A stretch of 64,000 nt of DNA from Curtobacterium sp. ZW137 (GCF_003762905.1 NZ_RJKS01000004.1:544595-608594); one strand, 5' to 3'. Shown: positions 41,645-51,107, numbered from the stretch's first letter. Numbers and translations are program-made. The notes: generated from the sequence alone by a model not told the origin.

Positions 41645-44122
41645 TCAGACGAGTTCGATCTGCACCGTTCCGGCCGCATCGACGACCGAACTCCCGACGT
41701 GCAGCGCGAACGTGCCCGGCTCGTACGACCACGCGCCGTCCCAGTACGCGAAGGCCCGTGCCGGCACCTCGATCGACACCTCGGTGCTCTCTCCCGCCTC
41801 GAGCCGGACGGGCGCGAAGCCGACGAGCCACCGGACGGGCCGGTCCACCGCGGACCCCGCGCGCGACGCGTAGACCTGCACGACGTGCTTCCCGGCGCGC
41901 GAGCCGGTGTTCCGCACCGTGGCGGTCACGATGGCCGCGTCACCCTCGCGCACCTCGGGCGAGCCCGAGACGCCGTCGATCGTCCACGTCGTGTAGCCGA
42001 GGCCGTACCCGAACGGGTAGGCGGGTTCGGTGCCGGCGCGGAGCCACGCGCGGTAGCCGATGTGCACACCCTCGTCGTACCGGACGACGCCGTCGACCGG
42101 GGTGACGTCGAGCACGGGCACGTCCGCCATCGCGGCGGGCCACGTGGTCGGGAGCCGGCCGCCCGGCTCACGAGCGCCGGTGAGCACGTCCGCGAGCGCG
42201 TTGCCGTACTCCTGTCCGCCGAACCAGGTGAGCAGCACCGCGGCGACGTCGTCCCGCCACGGCATCTCCACCGGCGACCCGGCGTTGACGACCACGATCG
42301 TGTTCGGGTTCGCAGCGGCGACCGCGGCGACGAGCGCGTCCTGGTGGCCCGGCAGCGCGAGCGACGAACGGTCGTACCCCTCGGACTCGACCTTGGAGTT
42401 CGTGCCGACCACGACCACGGCGACGTCGGCGTCACGAGCGGTCGCGACGGCCGCGTCGATCAGGACGGACGGGTCCTCGTCCGAGGGTTCGGTGCCGAAC
42501 TGGTAGGCGAGCACCCCGCCGAGCGCCTCGTCCTGCACGATGTCGTGCTCGATCCGGATCGCGAGCTCCTGGCCAGCGGTGACGGTGACCGGGACGGATC
42601 GTGCCGGCGGGTTGAGGAAGGCCGCGCCGAGCTGGTCGCCCTCGACGGCGACGTCCTCGTCGAGCACGAGCGAGCCGTCGACCCACATCCGCGAGCGACC
42701 GGACGCGCCGACGCCGATCCGGATCGTGCCCGGGGTCTGCGCCGTGTACGTCGTGGTGATGTCGAGCCGGTCGGCGGTCCGGGTCGGGGCGTCGCCGCCG
42801 AACCAGAACAGCGCCGTGGCCTGCCGGTCCTCGACGAAGACCTCGGACCCGTCCTGCACGAACGCCACGCGCGCACCGGGCTCGCCGGTCACGGGGTTGG
42901 TGATCGTCGCCAGCGGGAACTCCGCGATGCCCTCCTGCACGACGGCGCCGATGGCGTAGTCGACGGTGGCGCCTGGGAACGCTGCGCTGATCCCGTCGAG
43001 CGGCGACACGACCTGCGACGGCACGACCGTCGCCGAGCCACCGCCCTGCGTGCGCGCCTGGTCGGCGTTGTGGCCGATCACCGCGATGCGGGACACGGCC
43101 GGCGCGGACAGCGGCAGCACGCCGGTGTTGCGGACGAGCACGGTGCCCTCCGCCTCGGCCTCGCGCACGAACGCGACGCCGTCCTCGACGTGCACGGGCG
43201 AGGACGCGACGGCATCGAACCCCGTCAGTGCCCCGACGCGGGCGGCGAGCGTCAGGATCCGACGGACCTTGCGGTCGATCGCCTCGACGGGGACGGAGCC
43301 GTCCTGCACCGCGGCAAGCAGCGGTCCCTCGCTCCACCACGGGTTCGGCCCGGGCATGGCGACGTCCTGGGACGCCTTCGCCGAGTCCACGGAGCGGACG
43401 CCGGTCCAGTCGGAGACGACGATGCCGTCGAAGCCCCACTCGGAGTTCAGCGGCGTCTCGAGCAGGTCGTTCTCGGACGCGGTGACGCCGTTGATCGCGT
43501 TGTACGAGGACATGATCGCCCAGGTGTGCGCCTCGGTGACGGCCTTCTCGAACGCGAGCAGGTACAGCTCACGGAGTGCCCGGTCGGACACCTCGGTCGA
43601 AGCGGTGAAGCGGTCGGTCTCGTAGTCGTTCGCGATGTAGTGCTTCGGCGTCGCGGCGACGCCGTTCTCCTGCACGCCCGCGACGTAGGACGCGGCGAGG
43701 TCCCCGGTCAGCACCGGGTCCTCGCTGAACGCCTCGAAGTGGCGGCCGCCGAGGGGCGACCGGTGCAGGTTGATGGTCGGGCCGAGGACGACGTCGACGC
43801 CCTTGCGCCGGGCCTCGACGGCGGCGGCGGCGCCGTAGCGCTTGGCGATCGCGCGGTCCCACGAAGCGCTCAGCGCGGTGGCGGACGGCAGGTTCAGCGA
43901 CGGGTCGCGTTCGTCCCACACCTCGCCACGGACCCCCGACGGGCCGTCGGACATGAGCATCCGGCGCAGCCCGATCTTCTCGATCGGCCAGGTGGTCCAG
44001 AAGTCACGCCCGGTGAGCAGCTGCACCTTCTCCTCGATGGTCAGCTGGTCGACGAGCGCGCCGATGCGCTCGTCCAGCGGGGACGGACTGGAGGCTGTGG
44101 TCACGTCGTTCGCGGTGGTCAC
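41645..44122 (-). CDS. Glycoside hydrolase family 3 beta-glucosidase
   Basis: 825 residues. GH3 N-terminal barrel with MSDGPSGVRGE, NLHRSPLGGRHFEAFSEDP, KHYIAND (160-166) and the nucleophile D238 in IVVSDWTG. The C-terminal sandwich (VVVGTNSKVESEGYDRSSLA) is interrupted by a PA14-like insert (QATALFWFGGDAPTRTADRL, then TTYTAQTPGTIRIGVGASGR), and a fibronectin-III-like domain ends the protein. No signal peptide, so it acts on imported glucosides. It lies 38 bp downstream of an MFS gene, with a divergent TetR. Confidence 0.94.
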   Translation of the reverse strand: MTTANDVTTASSPSPLDERIGALVDQLTIEEKVQLLTGRDFWTTWPIEKIGLRRMLMSDGPSGVRGEVWDERDPSLNLPSATALSASWDRAIAKRYGAAAAVEARRKGVDVVLGPTINLHRSPLGGRHFEAFSEDPVLTGDLAASYVAGVQENGVAATPKHYIANDYETDRFTASTEVSDRALRELYLLAFEKAVTEAHTWAIMSSYNAINGVTASENDLLETPLNSEWGFDGIVVSDWTGVRSVDSAKASQDVAMPGPNPWWSEGPLLAAVQDGSVPVEAIDRKVRRILTLAARVGALTGFDAVASSPVHVEDGVAFVREAEAEGTVLVRNTGVLPLSAPAVSRIAVIGHNADQARTQGGGSATVVPSQVVSPLDGISAAFPGATVDYAIGAVVQEGIAEFPLATITNPVTGEPGARVAFVQDGSEVFVEDRQATALFWFGGDAPTRTADRLDITTTYTAQTPGTIRIGVGASGRSRMWVDGSLVLDEDVAVEGDQLGAAFLNPPARSVPVTVTAGQELAIRIEHDIVQDEALGGVLAYQFGTEPSDEDPSVLIDAAVATARDADVAVVVVGTNSKVESEGYDRSSLALPGHQDALVAAVAAANPNTIVVVNAGSPVEMPWRDDVAAVLLTWFGGQEYGNALADVLTGAREPGGRLPTTWPAAMADVPVLDVTPVDGVVRYDEGVHIGYRAWLRAGTEPAYPFGYGLGYTTWTIDGVSGSPEVREGDAAIVTATVRNTGSRAGKHVVQVYASRAGSAVDRPVRWLVGFAPVRLEAGESTEVSIEVPARAFAYWDGAWSYEPGTFALHVGSSVVDAAGTVQIELV

Positions 44123-44160
44123 GGTGGTGTGTCCTTTCGTTCAGAGCCGGGGTCGGGTCG

Positions 44161-45441
44161 TCAGCGCACGCCGCGGATGCGCGAGACCGAGACGATCCCG
44201 AGCAGTCCGACGACGGCGCCGGTGATGAAGAAGCCGCTGTACCCGCCGGTGAGGGCGATCACGCCGGGGGCGGACGCGGGGACGATCGACTGCGGCAGGG
44301 CCTGCGCGATGTTGACGACGCCGAGGTCCTTCGCATTGTCCTCGTCCGAGGGCAGCACGTCCGTGATCAGGGCGAGGTCGACGGCGTAGAAGACGCCCAT
44401 GCCGGCGCCCATCACGAACTCGCCGACGAGCACCATGCCGAGGGACGGCGCCATGGCGATGAGCACCAGACCGACCACGCCGACGATCCCGGCGATGGCG
44501 ACGAAGAGCTTGCGGCGGCCGAGCTTGTCGGACAGCCACCCGGCGATCAGCGAGGTGAGGACGATGCCGACGACGTTCCAGAGCGTGCCCTGGAAGACGG
44601 CGTTCGCGACGTGCGCGTCCGCGATGCCGATGTCGTCGCGCAGGAAGTAGGTGAGGTAGCTGACGGCGGTGTACTGCGCGGCGACCATCATGAAGCGCGT
44701 GAGCCAGGCCCAGCCGAGGTCCGGGTGCTTCACGGGGTTGAACACGAACGAGCCGAACAGCTGCCCGACGCCGAGGCGCGAGGTGGGGCGCTCGACGAGC
44801 ACCCGGTCGCGGAACAACAGCGCGTAGAGCACCACCACGGCGGACCCGATCGCCCCGGGGACGATCATCTGCGTCGCCGACGTCGTGAACAGCTGCACCA
44901 GGAACGTGCCACCGACGAGCGCGAGGTTCTGCGCGAGGCCGAGGAGCGCCGCGACCCGGCCGCGCTGGGACCGCGTGACGTGGTCCGGCATGACGGCGGT
45001 GAGCGCCGCGATCGTGGCGTTGAACGCGATCTGCGTGACGCCCCACGCGAGCACCAGGACCAGGGTGGAGGACGTCGTCGCGACGACCACGAGGCCCGCG
45101 AAGCCGACCACGGTGCCACCGATGATCCACGGACGACGCATGCCGAACCTCCCGGCGGTCCGGTCACTGAATCGACCGGCCAGCGGGTTGGCGACCATCG
45201 CGGCGAAGGCGCCGACGCCGAGCGCCAGGCCGAGCACGCCCGCCTGGTCGTCCGGCGCGATCTCGGCGACCTTGAGTGCCATCGCGACGAGCACCGGCGG
45301 GAGCAGGGCGATGTACAGGCCGAGCATCGCGATCGGCATGCCGAGCGTGTACATGAGCGAGCTGCCTCGGCCGCGCGTGGGTGCGACTGCGGTCGGGGCG
45401 TCGGAAACGGTCAGGGCGTCGTTGGCCACTGCAACCTCCAT
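44161..45441 (-). CDS. MFS sugar/glycoside transporter
   Basis: 426 residues from the ATG at 45441 (MEVAVANDALTVSDAPTAVA), twelve hydrophobic segments. NPLAGRFSDRTAGRFGMRRP is the loop 2-3 motif typical of the GPH/SLC45-like MFS proteins that import disaccharides or glucosides. It is upstream of the GH3 gene on the same strand, so it probably imports the enzyme's substrate. The promoter region carries an inverted repeat shared with the divergent TetR gene. Confidence 0.88.
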   Translation of the reverse strand: MEVAVANDALTVSDAPTAVAPTRGRGSSLMYTLGMPIAMLGLYIALLPPVLVAMALKVAEIAPDDQAGVLGLALGVGAFAAMVANPLAGRFSDRTAGRFGMRRPWIIGGTVVGFAGLVVVATTSSTLVLVLAWGVTQIAFNATIAALTAVMPDHVTRSQRGRVAALLGLAQNLALVGGTFLVQLFTTSATQMIVPGAIGSAVVVLYALLFRDRVLVERPTSRLGVGQLFGSFVFNPVKHPDLGWAWLTRFMMVAAQYTAVSYLTYFLRDDIGIADAHVANAVFQGTLWNVVGIVLTSLIAGWLSDKLGRRKLFVAIAGIVGVVGLVLIAMAPSLGMVLVGEFVMGAGMGVFYAVDLALITDVLPSDEDNAKDLGVVNIAQALPQSIVPASAPGVIALTGGYSGFFITGAVVGLLGIVSVSRIRGVR

Positions 45442-45505
45442 CGGGTGCGCCGCCGGCGTCGGCGACTCGCACGCCTTCGTCGGCGGCTCCTGCCACGGTA
45501 CCACC

Positions 45506-45528
45506 AAAACCAAGCGCTACTAGGTTTT
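45506..45528. promoter_or_regulatory. Operator between MFS/GH3 operon and tetR
   Basis: Inverted repeat AAAACC-N11-GGTTTT with the palindrome AGCGCT inside. It lies 20 bases before the tetR -10 and upstream of the MFS gene; likely TetR site. Confidence 0.55.
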
Positions 45529-45559
45529 ACCGGAACGAGCCAGGCGGTACAGTCCTGCC

Positions 45560-46159
45560 ATGGCACGACGGGGTTCATACGCGAAGGGCATCGCGAAGCG
45601 CGACGAGATCCTCACGGTGGCGCTCGAACTCGTCGCCCAGCAGGGCTTTCGGCGCACCAGCATCAAGGACATCGCGGACGCGGTCGGCCTCACGCAGGCC
45701 GGGCTGCTGCACTACTTCGACTCGAAGGACGAGCTCTGGGTGGAGATCCTCCGGCGCCGCGACGAGCTCGACAACGCCACCGAGTGGAACGCCGCCGACC
45801 CGGCCGAGCTCCTCGCCGCGATCGTCCGGCACAACGCAGAGGTCCCCGGGCTCGTGCAGATGTTCGTCAACCTCTCCGCCGCGGCCGCGACCGACCCGGA
45901 GCACCCGGCGCACGAGTACTTCCGCCAGCGCTACGAGAACTCCCGCCGGGACATGGCCGCCGACTTCCGCGCCATGCAGGAGGACGGCCGGCTCCGCACC
46001 GACGTCGACGCCGAGGAGCTGACGAGCGTGCTGCTCGCGGTGTCGGACGGCATGCAGATCCAGTGGCTCTTCGACCCGTCGCGCGACATGGTGGCGCACG
46101 TCGAACTCGTCGCCAGGCTCGCGCTCGCCCAGGTCGCATCGGGCAGGATGAAGGCGTAG
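45560..46159 (+). CDS. TetR-family regulator of the beta-glucoside locus
   Basis: 199 residues. Helix-turn-helix RDEILTVALELVAQQGFRRT, then SIKDIADAVGLTQAGLLHYF and DSKDELWVEILRRR. TACAGT (45548-45553) lies 6 bases before the ATG, so the mRNA is probably leaderless. TetR regulators next to GH3/MFS pairs are common in Microbacteriaceae and respond to the imported glycoside or its aglycone; that is inferred. The SDR gene follows 47 bp downstream. Confidence 0.9.
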   Translation: MARRGSYAKGIAKRDEILTVALELVAQQGFRRTSIKDIADAVGLTQAGLLHYFDSKDELWVEILRRRDELDNATEWNAADPAELLAAIVRHNAEVPGLVQMFVNLSAAAATDPEHPAHEYFRQRYENSRRDMAADFRAMQEDGRLRTDVDAEELTSVLLAVSDGMQIQWLFDPSRDMVAHVELVARLALAQVASGRMKA

Positions 46160-46206
46160 GACCCTCACCCGACGGTCCGACAGACTCGACGACGAGCGGA
46201 GGCGCG

Positions 46207-47070
46207 ATGACGCGCGTAGTGGTGACCGGCGGCAGCGGCAAGCTCGGACGAGCGGTGGTGCGCGACCTCGACGAGCACGGGTACGACGTGGTGCTCCTGG
46301 ACCGTGTGCCCTCTCCGGACAAGCCCGAGGACGTGCAGTTCGTGCGCATCGACCTGACCGACTACGGGCAGGTGCTGAACGCCCTGCTCGGCATCGACGA
46401 TCGCTACGACTCCGTGGACGCCGTCGTGCACCTCGCCGCGGTCCCGGCACCCGGGCAGGTCCCGGACGTCGCGCTCATCACGAACAACGTGACCGCGTCC
46501 ATCAACGTCTTCCACGCCGCACGCGCGGCGAAGATCACGAACGTCGTGTGGGCGTCGAGCGAGACCCTGCTCGGCATCCCGATGGGCGAGCACCACCCGC
46601 CGTACCTGCCCGTCGACGAGGAGTTCCCGGTGCGTCCGCAGTCCTCGTACTCCCTCGGCAAGGCCGTGGAGGAGGAGATGGCCCGCCACTTCACGCGCTG
46701 GGACCCGACGCTGAAGATGATCGGGCTGCGGTTCTCGAACGTGATGGACGAGACCGACTACCCGTCGTACCCGTGGGACGCCACCCCGGAGGCGAAGACC
46801 TTCAACCTGTGGTCCTACATCGACTCCCGCGACGGTGCGCAGGCGGTCCGGAAGGCCCTCGAGGCCGACCTCACCGGCTTCGAGGCGTTCGTCATCGCGA
46901 GCCCCGACACGGTGATGGACACCCCGACGATCGAGCTCGTCGAGCGGTACGTGCCGGACATCGAGCGCCGCTCGGACATCGACGGCGTCAGTTCACTGCT
47001 GTCGTCGGAGAAGGCCCGCGAGCTCCTCGGGTACGACCCGCAGCACTCCTGGCGCGACCACCGCTCCTGA
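46207..47070 (+). CDS. NAD(P)-dependent epimerase/dehydratase-like SDR
   Basis: 287 residues. Cofactor motif VVVTGGSGKLGRAVVRDLDE, catalytic Y-x3-K in PQSSYSLGKAVEEEMARHF, and FSNVMDETDYPSYPWDATPE. It resembles sugar-nucleotide epimerase-type oxidoreductases that often occur in sugar-use loci. It probably oxidises or reduces a sugar derivative related to the upstream glycoside genes. Shine-Dalgarno GAGGCG is weak. The gene ends just before GCGACG hexamer repeats and a terminator. Confidence 0.85.
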   Translation: MTRVVVTGGSGKLGRAVVRDLDEHGYDVVLLDRVPSPDKPEDVQFVRIDLTDYGQVLNALLGIDDRYDSVDAVVHLAAVPAPGQVPDVALITNNVTASINVFHAARAAKITNVVWASSETLLGIPMGEHHPPYLPVDEEFPVRPQSSYSLGKAVEEEMARHFTRWDPTLKMIGLRFSNVMDETDYPSYPWDATPEAKTFNLWSYIDSRDGAQAVRKALEADLTGFEAFVIASPDTVMDTPTIELVERYVPDIERRSDIDGVSSLLSSEKARELLGYDPQHSWRDHRS

Positions 47071-47071
47071 G

Positions 47072-47118
47072 CGACGGCGACGGCGACGGCGACGGCGGGG
47101 CCGGTCACTGCCGGCCCC
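47072..47118 (+). terminator. GCGACG hexamer repeats and terminator after the SDR gene
   Basis: Four GCGACG copies (47072-47095) run into GGGGCCGG-TCACTG-CCGGCCCC (stem 47097-47104 with 47111-47118). Confidence 0.65.
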
Positions 47119-47124
47119 GTCCGC

Positions 47125-48750
47125 TCACGCGGGGGTGAGGAGCCCGTCGAGCACCAGGTCACGGGCGGCCGGGAGCAGGTCCGCCGCGAGCGCCTGTTCA
47201 TCGACGCCCGTGATCTGCGCCAGCGCGCCGATGATCGCCGCGACGGACAGGTCGCCGTCGCAGGCACCGACGAACGCGGCGAGCGCCGTGTCCGCGTCGA
47301 CCCGTCGACCGAAGCCACCACCCTGCACGAGCGTCATCACGGTCGGGTCGTCGTTGCCGGGCCAGTAGTACCGCTCCTCGGTGACGTCGCCGGCGGTCCG
47401 CAGGTGTGCGGCCGCGAGCGCCTCGTCGTCGTGCGCGGCCAGCCACTCTGCGGCGTCGAGGACGCGAGCGACCGTCGCGCCGAGGCCTGCGGGGTTGGAG
47501 CCGAGCGTCTCGGGGACGCGTTCGAACCGGCGGAGGTGCGCCGGGCCTCCCGTCCGGCCCTTCCGGACCACGACGTAGCCGAAACCGACCCCGGTGACCT
47601 TCCGCGCCTGGAAGTCGTCGAGCCACGCGCCGACCAGCTGGTCGAAGGCAGCGGTGCCGGGCTTGGTGCCGCCGTCCCGGATCCACGTCTCGGCGTAGGC
47701 GGCCGGGTCCTGCCGCTCCCGCTCGATGACCCACGCGTCCAGGTCCGTCCGTTCGAACCAGGAGCGCACGCGATCGAGGCCGTCGACGCCCCAGTGGTAC
47801 TCCCAGTTGCCGAGGAGCTGCGCGGTCCCGCCGGGTTCCAGGTGCTCCTCGAGCCCGGTCAGCACGGTCTCGACCAGGGCGTCGCCGACCATGCCGCCGT
47901 CGCGGTACTCGTAGGACGGGACGCCCTCGGTCCGGGGCGTGATGACGAAGGGCGGGTTCGACACGATCCGGTCGAAGCGCTCACCCGCGACGGGCTCGAA
48001 CAGCGAGCCGAAGCGGAAGTCGATGCCGTCGATGCCGTTCAGCTGCGCGTTGAACCGGGCGATGTCCAGGGCTCGTCGGGAGATGTCGGTGGCGACGACC
48101 TCGTCCGCGAAGCGCCGGGCGTGCATGGCCTGGATCCCGCAGCCGGTACCGAGGTCGAGCACCCGGTGGACGGGCACGGGGACCTGCAGGCCGCTGAGGG
48201 TCGTCGTCGCACCGCCGATGCCGAGGACGTGCTCCTCGTCGAGCGCGGCGCCGAGGGCGAGCTCCCCGAGGTCCGAGACGATCCACCAGCTGCCGGCTCC
48301 GGCGTCGTCGACGAACGCGTACGGGCGCAGGTCGACCGTCGGGACGACGTTCGGCTCGGTCAGGTGGGCGATGCGCTCCGGGTCGCTCTGGTCGACGAGC
48401 GCACGGGGGTCGACGTCCGCGTCCTCGAGCCGGACGATCCCGGCGCGGACGAGTGCATCGACCCCGACGGTCGGCAGCGCCCGCTCGGCATCGCTCAGTG
48501 GCATGCGGAACCCCAGGACGAACATCCCGGCGAGCGTGTACCGCGGGAGCAGCGCTTCGGTCACGCGGCCCCGCGCGGCACGGACGGCCGCCATCCGGTT
48601 GCCCCGGTGCAGCGCCGCGGCCGCGTCAGCACCCCAGAGCGCGTCGACGCCCTCGACGGTGAACCCGGCGGCGGTCAGGTCCGCGGCGAGCGCGTCGGTG
48701 ACCGCGGGGTCGGCGGTGATCCTGGGCAGCACGTGGGTGCTCGCGCTCAC
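47125..48750 (-). CDS. Class I SAM-dependent methyltransferase with DUF7059-like N-terminus
   Basis: 541 residues from the GTG at 48750. A helical N-terminal domain of about 140 residues (ALHRGNRMAAVRAARGRVTE) precedes the methyltransferase core: motif I VLDLGTGCGIQAMHARRFAD, VATDISRRALDIARFNAQLN and the catalytic NPPF in IVSNPPFVITPRT. NPPF enzymes methylate glutamine or adenine amide/amino nitrogens (PrmC, TrmN6, RsmC relatives). A C-terminal winged-helix-like region follows. It overlaps the upstream ArsR gene stop (GTGA), so the two are coupled. Confidence 0.88.
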   Translation of the reverse strand: MSASTHVLPRITADPAVTDALAADLTAAGFTVEGVDALWGADAAAALHRGNRMAAVRAARGRVTEALLPRYTLAGMFVLGFRMPLSDAERALPTVGVDALVRAGIVRLEDADVDPRALVDQSDPERIAHLTEPNVVPTVDLRPYAFVDDAGAGSWWIVSDLGELALGAALDEEHVLGIGGATTTLSGLQVPVPVHRVLDLGTGCGIQAMHARRFADEVVATDISRRALDIARFNAQLNGIDGIDFRFGSLFEPVAGERFDRIVSNPPFVITPRTEGVPSYEYRDGGMVGDALVETVLTGLEEHLEPGGTAQLLGNWEYHWGVDGLDRVRSWFERTDLDAWVIERERQDPAAYAETWIRDGGTKPGTAAFDQLVGAWLDDFQARKVTGVGFGYVVVRKGRTGGPAHLRRFERVPETLGSNPAGLGATVARVLDAAEWLAAHDDEALAAAHLRTAGDVTEERYYWPGNDDPTVMTLVQGGGFGRRVDADTALAAFVGACDGDLSVAAIIGALAQITGVDEQALAADLLPAARDLVLDGLLTPA

Positions 48751-49112
48751 AGGTCGATGTCCGACCGCATCAGTGCGGCGGGGACCTGCCACGCGAACAC
48801 CAGGTCCAGCAGGCCCGGGAACCGCTCCTGCACGTCGTCGATCCGTGCACGGCTGCTCCGCGTCAGGCCCTCGCGGTGCTGTTCGAGCAGCCCGGCCTCG
48901 CGGAGGACGCGGAAGTGGTGCGTCAGTGTGGACTTCGGCCGGTCGACGCCGACCCAGCCGCACGAACGCACCCCGCCGGCGGCGTCGACGAGGTACCGGT
49001 GCATGATCGCGAGGCGGATCGGGTCCGACAGGGCGTCCATGACGACGGGGAGGTCCATCTCGGCCACCGTCGGCTGAGGCAGCCGTTCGGGGGCATCCAC
49101 GCGCTCGGGCAT
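48747..49112 (-). CDS. ArsR-family transcriptional regulator
   Basis: 121 residues from the ATG at 49112 (MPERVDAPERLPQPTVAEMD). Winged helix: VVMDALSDPIRLAIMHRYLV, then PKSTLTHHFRVLREAGLLEQ, with the wing HREGLTRSSRARIDDVQERF. The metal-binding CxC of ArsR is not seen. It is divergent from an MFS gene over two copies of GTACGA-N6-TCGTAC and probably represses both directions. Confidence 0.88.
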   Translation of the reverse strand: MPERVDAPERLPQPTVAEMDLPVVMDALSDPIRLAIMHRYLVDAAGGVRSCGWVGVDRPKSTLTHHFRVLREAGLLEQHREGLTRSSRARIDDVQERFPGLLDLVFAWQVPAALMRSDIDL

Positions 49113-49142
49113 GGACGGGACGCTACCACCGTTCGCCTCACA

Positions 49143-49200
49143 GTACGACTTGCGTCGTACAGCGAGGTGCGGTACCAATGCCGTACGACTTCACTCGTAC
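49143..49200. promoter_or_regulatory. Two ArsR operators, 40 bp apart
   Basis: GTACGA-CTTGCG-TCGTAC (49143-49160) and GTACGA-CTTCAC-TCGTAC (49183-49200). Identical 6-bp arms, both followed by AG, spaced by exactly 40 bases (nearly four helical turns). Confidence 0.75.
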
Positions 49201-49252
49201 AGCGGCCTGCGTCGGCCGCGACGGCCCCTCGGCCGCAACGGAAGGGACGCTC

Positions 49253-50512
49253 ATGCAGTCAGCTCGCTCGGTCGCCGGGTTCTGGATCCTCGCGACGATG
49301 CTGCTCGTCTCGGTCGCGTCGTCGGCCGTCCCGTCGCCGATCTACCCCGTGTACGCCGCGGAGTGGCACCTCACCCCGCTCATGCTCACCGGGGTCTTCG
49401 CGATCTACGTCGCCGGACTCCTCCTCAGCCTGCTCGTCGCCGGGCGCCTGTCCGACCACGTCGGCCGGAAGCCCGTGCTCGTGGTCGGCGGCCTCGGCGT
49501 CGCGCTGTCCCTCGGGCTGTTCTCGATCGCGGACGGCCTCGGCGCGCTCATCGTCGACCGCATCGTGCAGGGCATGTCCGTCGGCCTGCTCATCGGCGCA
49601 CTCGGTGCCGCGCTCATCGACAACTCGCTCGTGCGGTACCCGTCGCTCGCCGGCGTGCTGAACGGCGTCATCCCGCCGATCGCCCTCGCCACCGGTGCAC
49701 TGTCGAGCGGCGCACTCGTCGAGTGGGGCCCGGCACCGGAGCAGCTGGTGTACGTCCTCTTCGGGTCGCTGCTGGTCCTCATGGTGATCGCGCTCGTCGT
49801 CGTGCCCGAGCAGGTCACCCGCCGTCCGGGCGCCCTCCGCTCCCTCCGCCCGACGATCTCCGTCCCGCGCTCGTCCCGTCGTCTGTTCCGCGGTGTCGCC
49901 GGCTCCCTCATCGCCAGCTGGGCGCTCGGTGGACTGTTCCTGTCGCTGGTCCCCTCGGCACTCGGCGCTGTCTTCGGCATCACGAACCACTTCGCGGCCG
50001 GGGCGCTCATCGCCGTGGTCACCGGGGTCGGCGCGCTGACGGGGCTCGCCATCCAGCGGCTCGACGCCCGGATCGGGGTCCTCATCGGCCTCGTCGCGCT
50101 CATCCTCGGACCGATCGTCACGGTGTCGTTCGTGTTCGCGCACTCGCTGCCGGGGCTCGTCGTCGGCAGTGCGATCGCGGGAGTCGGGTTCGGCGCGGGC
50201 TTCCAGGCGCCGCTCCGGATGCTGCTCGCCACCGCCGCGCCCACGCACCGTGCGGGGCTGCTCTCCACGATCTACGTCGTGTCCTACCTGGCCTTCGGCG
50301 TGCCGGCAGTGATCGGCGGGCTGCTCGAACCGACGGTCGGCCTCGTGCCGGTACTCGCCGGGTACGGCGCCTTCATCGTCGTCGCCGCGGTCGTCGCCCT
50401 CGTGCTGCAGCTCGTGTCGCGGGACGCCGCCGCGGTCGAGGAGCAGGCGTCCGAGGTCCTCGAGCGCACCGCCACCGGCTCGATCCGCACGAGCGCCGCC
50501 GCCGCGGACTAG
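49253..50512 (+). CDS. MFS transporter (drug-efflux type)
   Basis: 419 residues from the ATG at 49253, preceded by GGAAGGGA. Twelve hydrophobic segments; motif A-like VAGRLSDHVGRKPVLVVGGL between helices 2 and 3. The cytoplasmic C-terminus (AAAVEEQASEVLERTATGSI) is polar. Its placement behind paired operators of the divergent ArsR regulator suggests substrate-induced efflux. An upstream start at 49178 would place the operator within the coding sequence and is less likely. Confidence 0.88.
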   Translation: MQSARSVAGFWILATMLLVSVASSAVPSPIYPVYAAEWHLTPLMLTGVFAIYVAGLLLSLLVAGRLSDHVGRKPVLVVGGLGVALSLGLFSIADGLGALIVDRIVQGMSVGLLIGALGAALIDNSLVRYPSLAGVLNGVIPPIALATGALSSGALVEWGPAPEQLVYVLFGSLLVLMVIALVVVPEQVTRRPGALRSLRPTISVPRSSRRLFRGVAGSLIASWALGGLFLSLVPSALGAVFGITNHFAAGALIAVVTGVGALTGLAIQRLDARIGVLIGLVALILGPIVTVSFVFAHSLPGLVVGSAIAGVGFGAGFQAPLRMLLATAAPTHRAGLLSTIYVVSYLAFGVPAVIGGLLEPTVGLVPVLAGYGAFIVVAAVVALVLQLVSRDAAAVEEQASEVLERTATGSIRTSAAAAD

Positions 50513-50547
50513 CCGCGCCGCGCTGCGCCGCGCGAGCCCCGCCCGCG

Positions 50548-50970
50548 CTAGTGGCCGGGACGGGCCGGGCGCCGCATGCTCCGACGGGCATCGGCGTGTG
50601 CCGCGTCGACGTCGGCCTTGCCCCGGTCGGCCGCGTTCCGGAGCCACTGCGGCCCGTGCGCCTTCGCCCAGTCCCAGAAGCGGTGCAGCTGGGCCCTGAG
50701 CCACGTGATGATCCGGTGGAAGAAGTGGAACTCGCTCGCCAGGATCGTCAGCCCGATGAACACCACGAGCCACCCGGGCCCGGGCAGCGGCACGAGGATC
50801 AGCCCGATGATCACGACGAGCCCGCCGACGATGCCGACCAGCACCTTCCAGAACAGGTGCACGTGCGGTCGGGCGTGGATCCAGGAGCGCATGTCGTGGA
50901 ACCACCGGAACCGGACGCGCCGCTCGCCGTCCGCGGTGATCGCGGTGCGGTCGTTCGGCTCTCGCTCCAT
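50548..50970 (-). CDS. TIGR02611/PGPGW-type membrane protein
   Basis: 140 residues. Two hydrophobic helices around the signature LVPLPGPGWLVVFIGLTILA, preceded by a basic N-terminal segment (RWFHDMRSWIHARPHVHLFW) and followed by FHFFHRIITWLRAQLHRFWD and an alanine-rich tail. This is the TIGR02611 family of actinobacterial membrane proteins of unknown function. Confidence 0.88.
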   Translation of the reverse strand: MEREPNDRTAITADGERRVRFRWFHDMRSWIHARPHVHLFWKVLVGIVGGLVVIIGLILVPLPGPGWLVVFIGLTILASEFHFFHRIITWLRAQLHRFWDWAKAHGPQWLRNAADRGKADVDAAHADARRSMRRPARPGH

Positions 50971-51107
50971 GCCCGGAACGCTAGGGCGCGCGGCTGGGAA
51001 TCAGCGGCGCAGAAGCCGCTGACGCGGTGGGTGCCGCGACGTTCGCGACACCGCCCCCACGGATGCGCAGCGCAACCGCCCGCTCGGTGTCGCTTCCCCG
51101 CGGACCG

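Noticed and set aside
41606..44389. 927-codon plus-strand frame opposite the GH3 gene
   Set aside because: Antisense to an enzyme with an intact catalytic set; no recognisable domain.
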